From NCBI RefSeq assembly GCF_004358185.1, contig NZ_SMUV01000060.1, forward strand, positions 1-64,000: a stretch of DNA of 64,000 bases, written 5' to 3'. The notes beneath the pieces were generated by a model. The model was given only the letters and a program-made list of their open reading frames with translations, was not told the origin of the DNA and searched no databases. Source of the DNA: Antarcticimicrobium luteum. GTDB taxonomy: Bacteria > Pseudomonadota > Alphaproteobacteria > Rhodobacterales > Rhodobacteraceae. Position numbers and translations under genes: made by a program. Positions 63,753 to 64,000 of the stretch are shown piece by piece (positions within the stretch are counted from its first letter, which is position 1; every line of letters starts with the position of its first letter).

Positions 63753-64000
63753 ATGGCCGAGATCAAAGACCCCGAGAACACCATCCTGATGGAGCTGAAG
63801 AACGGCACCGTCACCATCGAGCTGTTGCCCGACGTGGCCCCCGAACATGCCGCGCGGATGAAGGAACTGGCCCGCGCCGGCGCCTATGACAACGTCTGCT
63901 TTCACCGGGTGATCGACGGCTTTATGGCCCAGACCGGCGACGTCAAGCACGGCAACATGGAAGAGGGCTTCAACCTGCGCATGGCCGGCACCGGCGGCTC
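63753..64000 (+). CDS. Peptidyl-prolyl isomerase, cyclophilin type (partial)
   Basis: 82 codons visible, cut by the right edge. LKNGTVTIELLPDVAPEHAA and FHRVIDGFMAQTGD are cyclophilin signatures, including the catalytic Arg of FHRV. No signal peptide, so this is the cytoplasmic PpiB type. Ribosome-binding site AGGAG is 8 bases before the ATG. Confidence 0.92.
   Translation, partial: MAEIKDPENTILMELKNGTVTIELLPDVAPEHAARMKELARAGAYDNVCFHRVIDGFMAQTGDVKHGNMEEGFNLRMAGTGG

Noticed and set aside
1-64000. CRISPR arrays, rRNA genes, integrase genes, replication origin.
   Set aside because: No regularly spaced repeats of CRISPR type, no rRNA-like stretches and no integrase motifs were seen. The only regular direct repeats are the pair at 53453-53512 and the RTX units.

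Overview
The window is about 64 kb of high-GC DNA from an alphaproteobacterium of the Rhodobacteraceae (Roseobacter group). The basis is gene content and order: a complete Rhodobacterales-type gene transfer agent (GTA) cluster lying between mltG and cysE, pdhA / lipoyl-pdhB / aceF, a Rhodobacter-type porin, TRAP transport, and an AHL quorum-sensing pair. No species is claimed.

Left accessory part (1-8.4 kb). This part is visibly worn and lower in GC at the start. It holds a dead IS3-family transposase piece, an orphan LuxR-type regulator, an RTX calcium-binding protein flanked by perfect hairpins, and an IS5-family transposase that is both interrupted and chimeric. It also holds a tRNA-Leu(TAG) with its promoter. 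Behind the tRNA sit small phage-like genes that are frameshifted and cut off. After them come a dioxygenase and an intact nucleoside-type ABC permease, followed by the deleted remains of the same transporter (ATPase, second permease and BMP binding protein).

Catabolic and transport part (8.5-23.3 kb). Here are a cytoplasmic molybdopterin oxidoreductase of the DMSO/biotin sulfoxide reductase type and a fused 5-oxoprolinase/hydantoinase. Divergent from the hydantoinase is a TRAP operon (DctP-Q-M, regulator, BASS-like exporter) sharing a short intergenic region with a clear operator dyad. IlvD with a divergent LysR regulator and a porin complete this part.

Housekeeping and signalling (23.5-37.1 kb). 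The order is trigger factor, a luxR-luxI pair with an unusually long LuxI, an XRE regulator, a lipoprotein transglycosylase, rpsF-rpsR-rplI, YceI beside a cytochrome b561-YceI fusion, fabD-fabG-acpP-fabF and mltG.

GTA cluster (37.1-52 kb). All genes from g1 to g15 are present, open and in canonical order, mostly overlapping by a few bases. In front of g1 a near-consensus promoter is followed directly by a strong intrinsic terminator, and a 28-codon leader frame reads through that terminator and ends on the g1 start codon. This arrangement, together with a 418-bp hairpin-bearing gap between terminase and portal, is the most interesting structure in the window.

Right part (52-64 kb). This holds a DksA/TraR-like protein, cysE, a small DUF1772-type membrane protein preceded by two identical operator-like repeats, and the pyruvate dehydrogenase operon with ftsB. 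An AidB-like acyl-CoA dehydrogenase follows, then a bacterioferritin with the haem ligand position changed to Leu, class I aldolase, a MAPEG protein, pgk, and the start of a cyclophilin running off the right edge.
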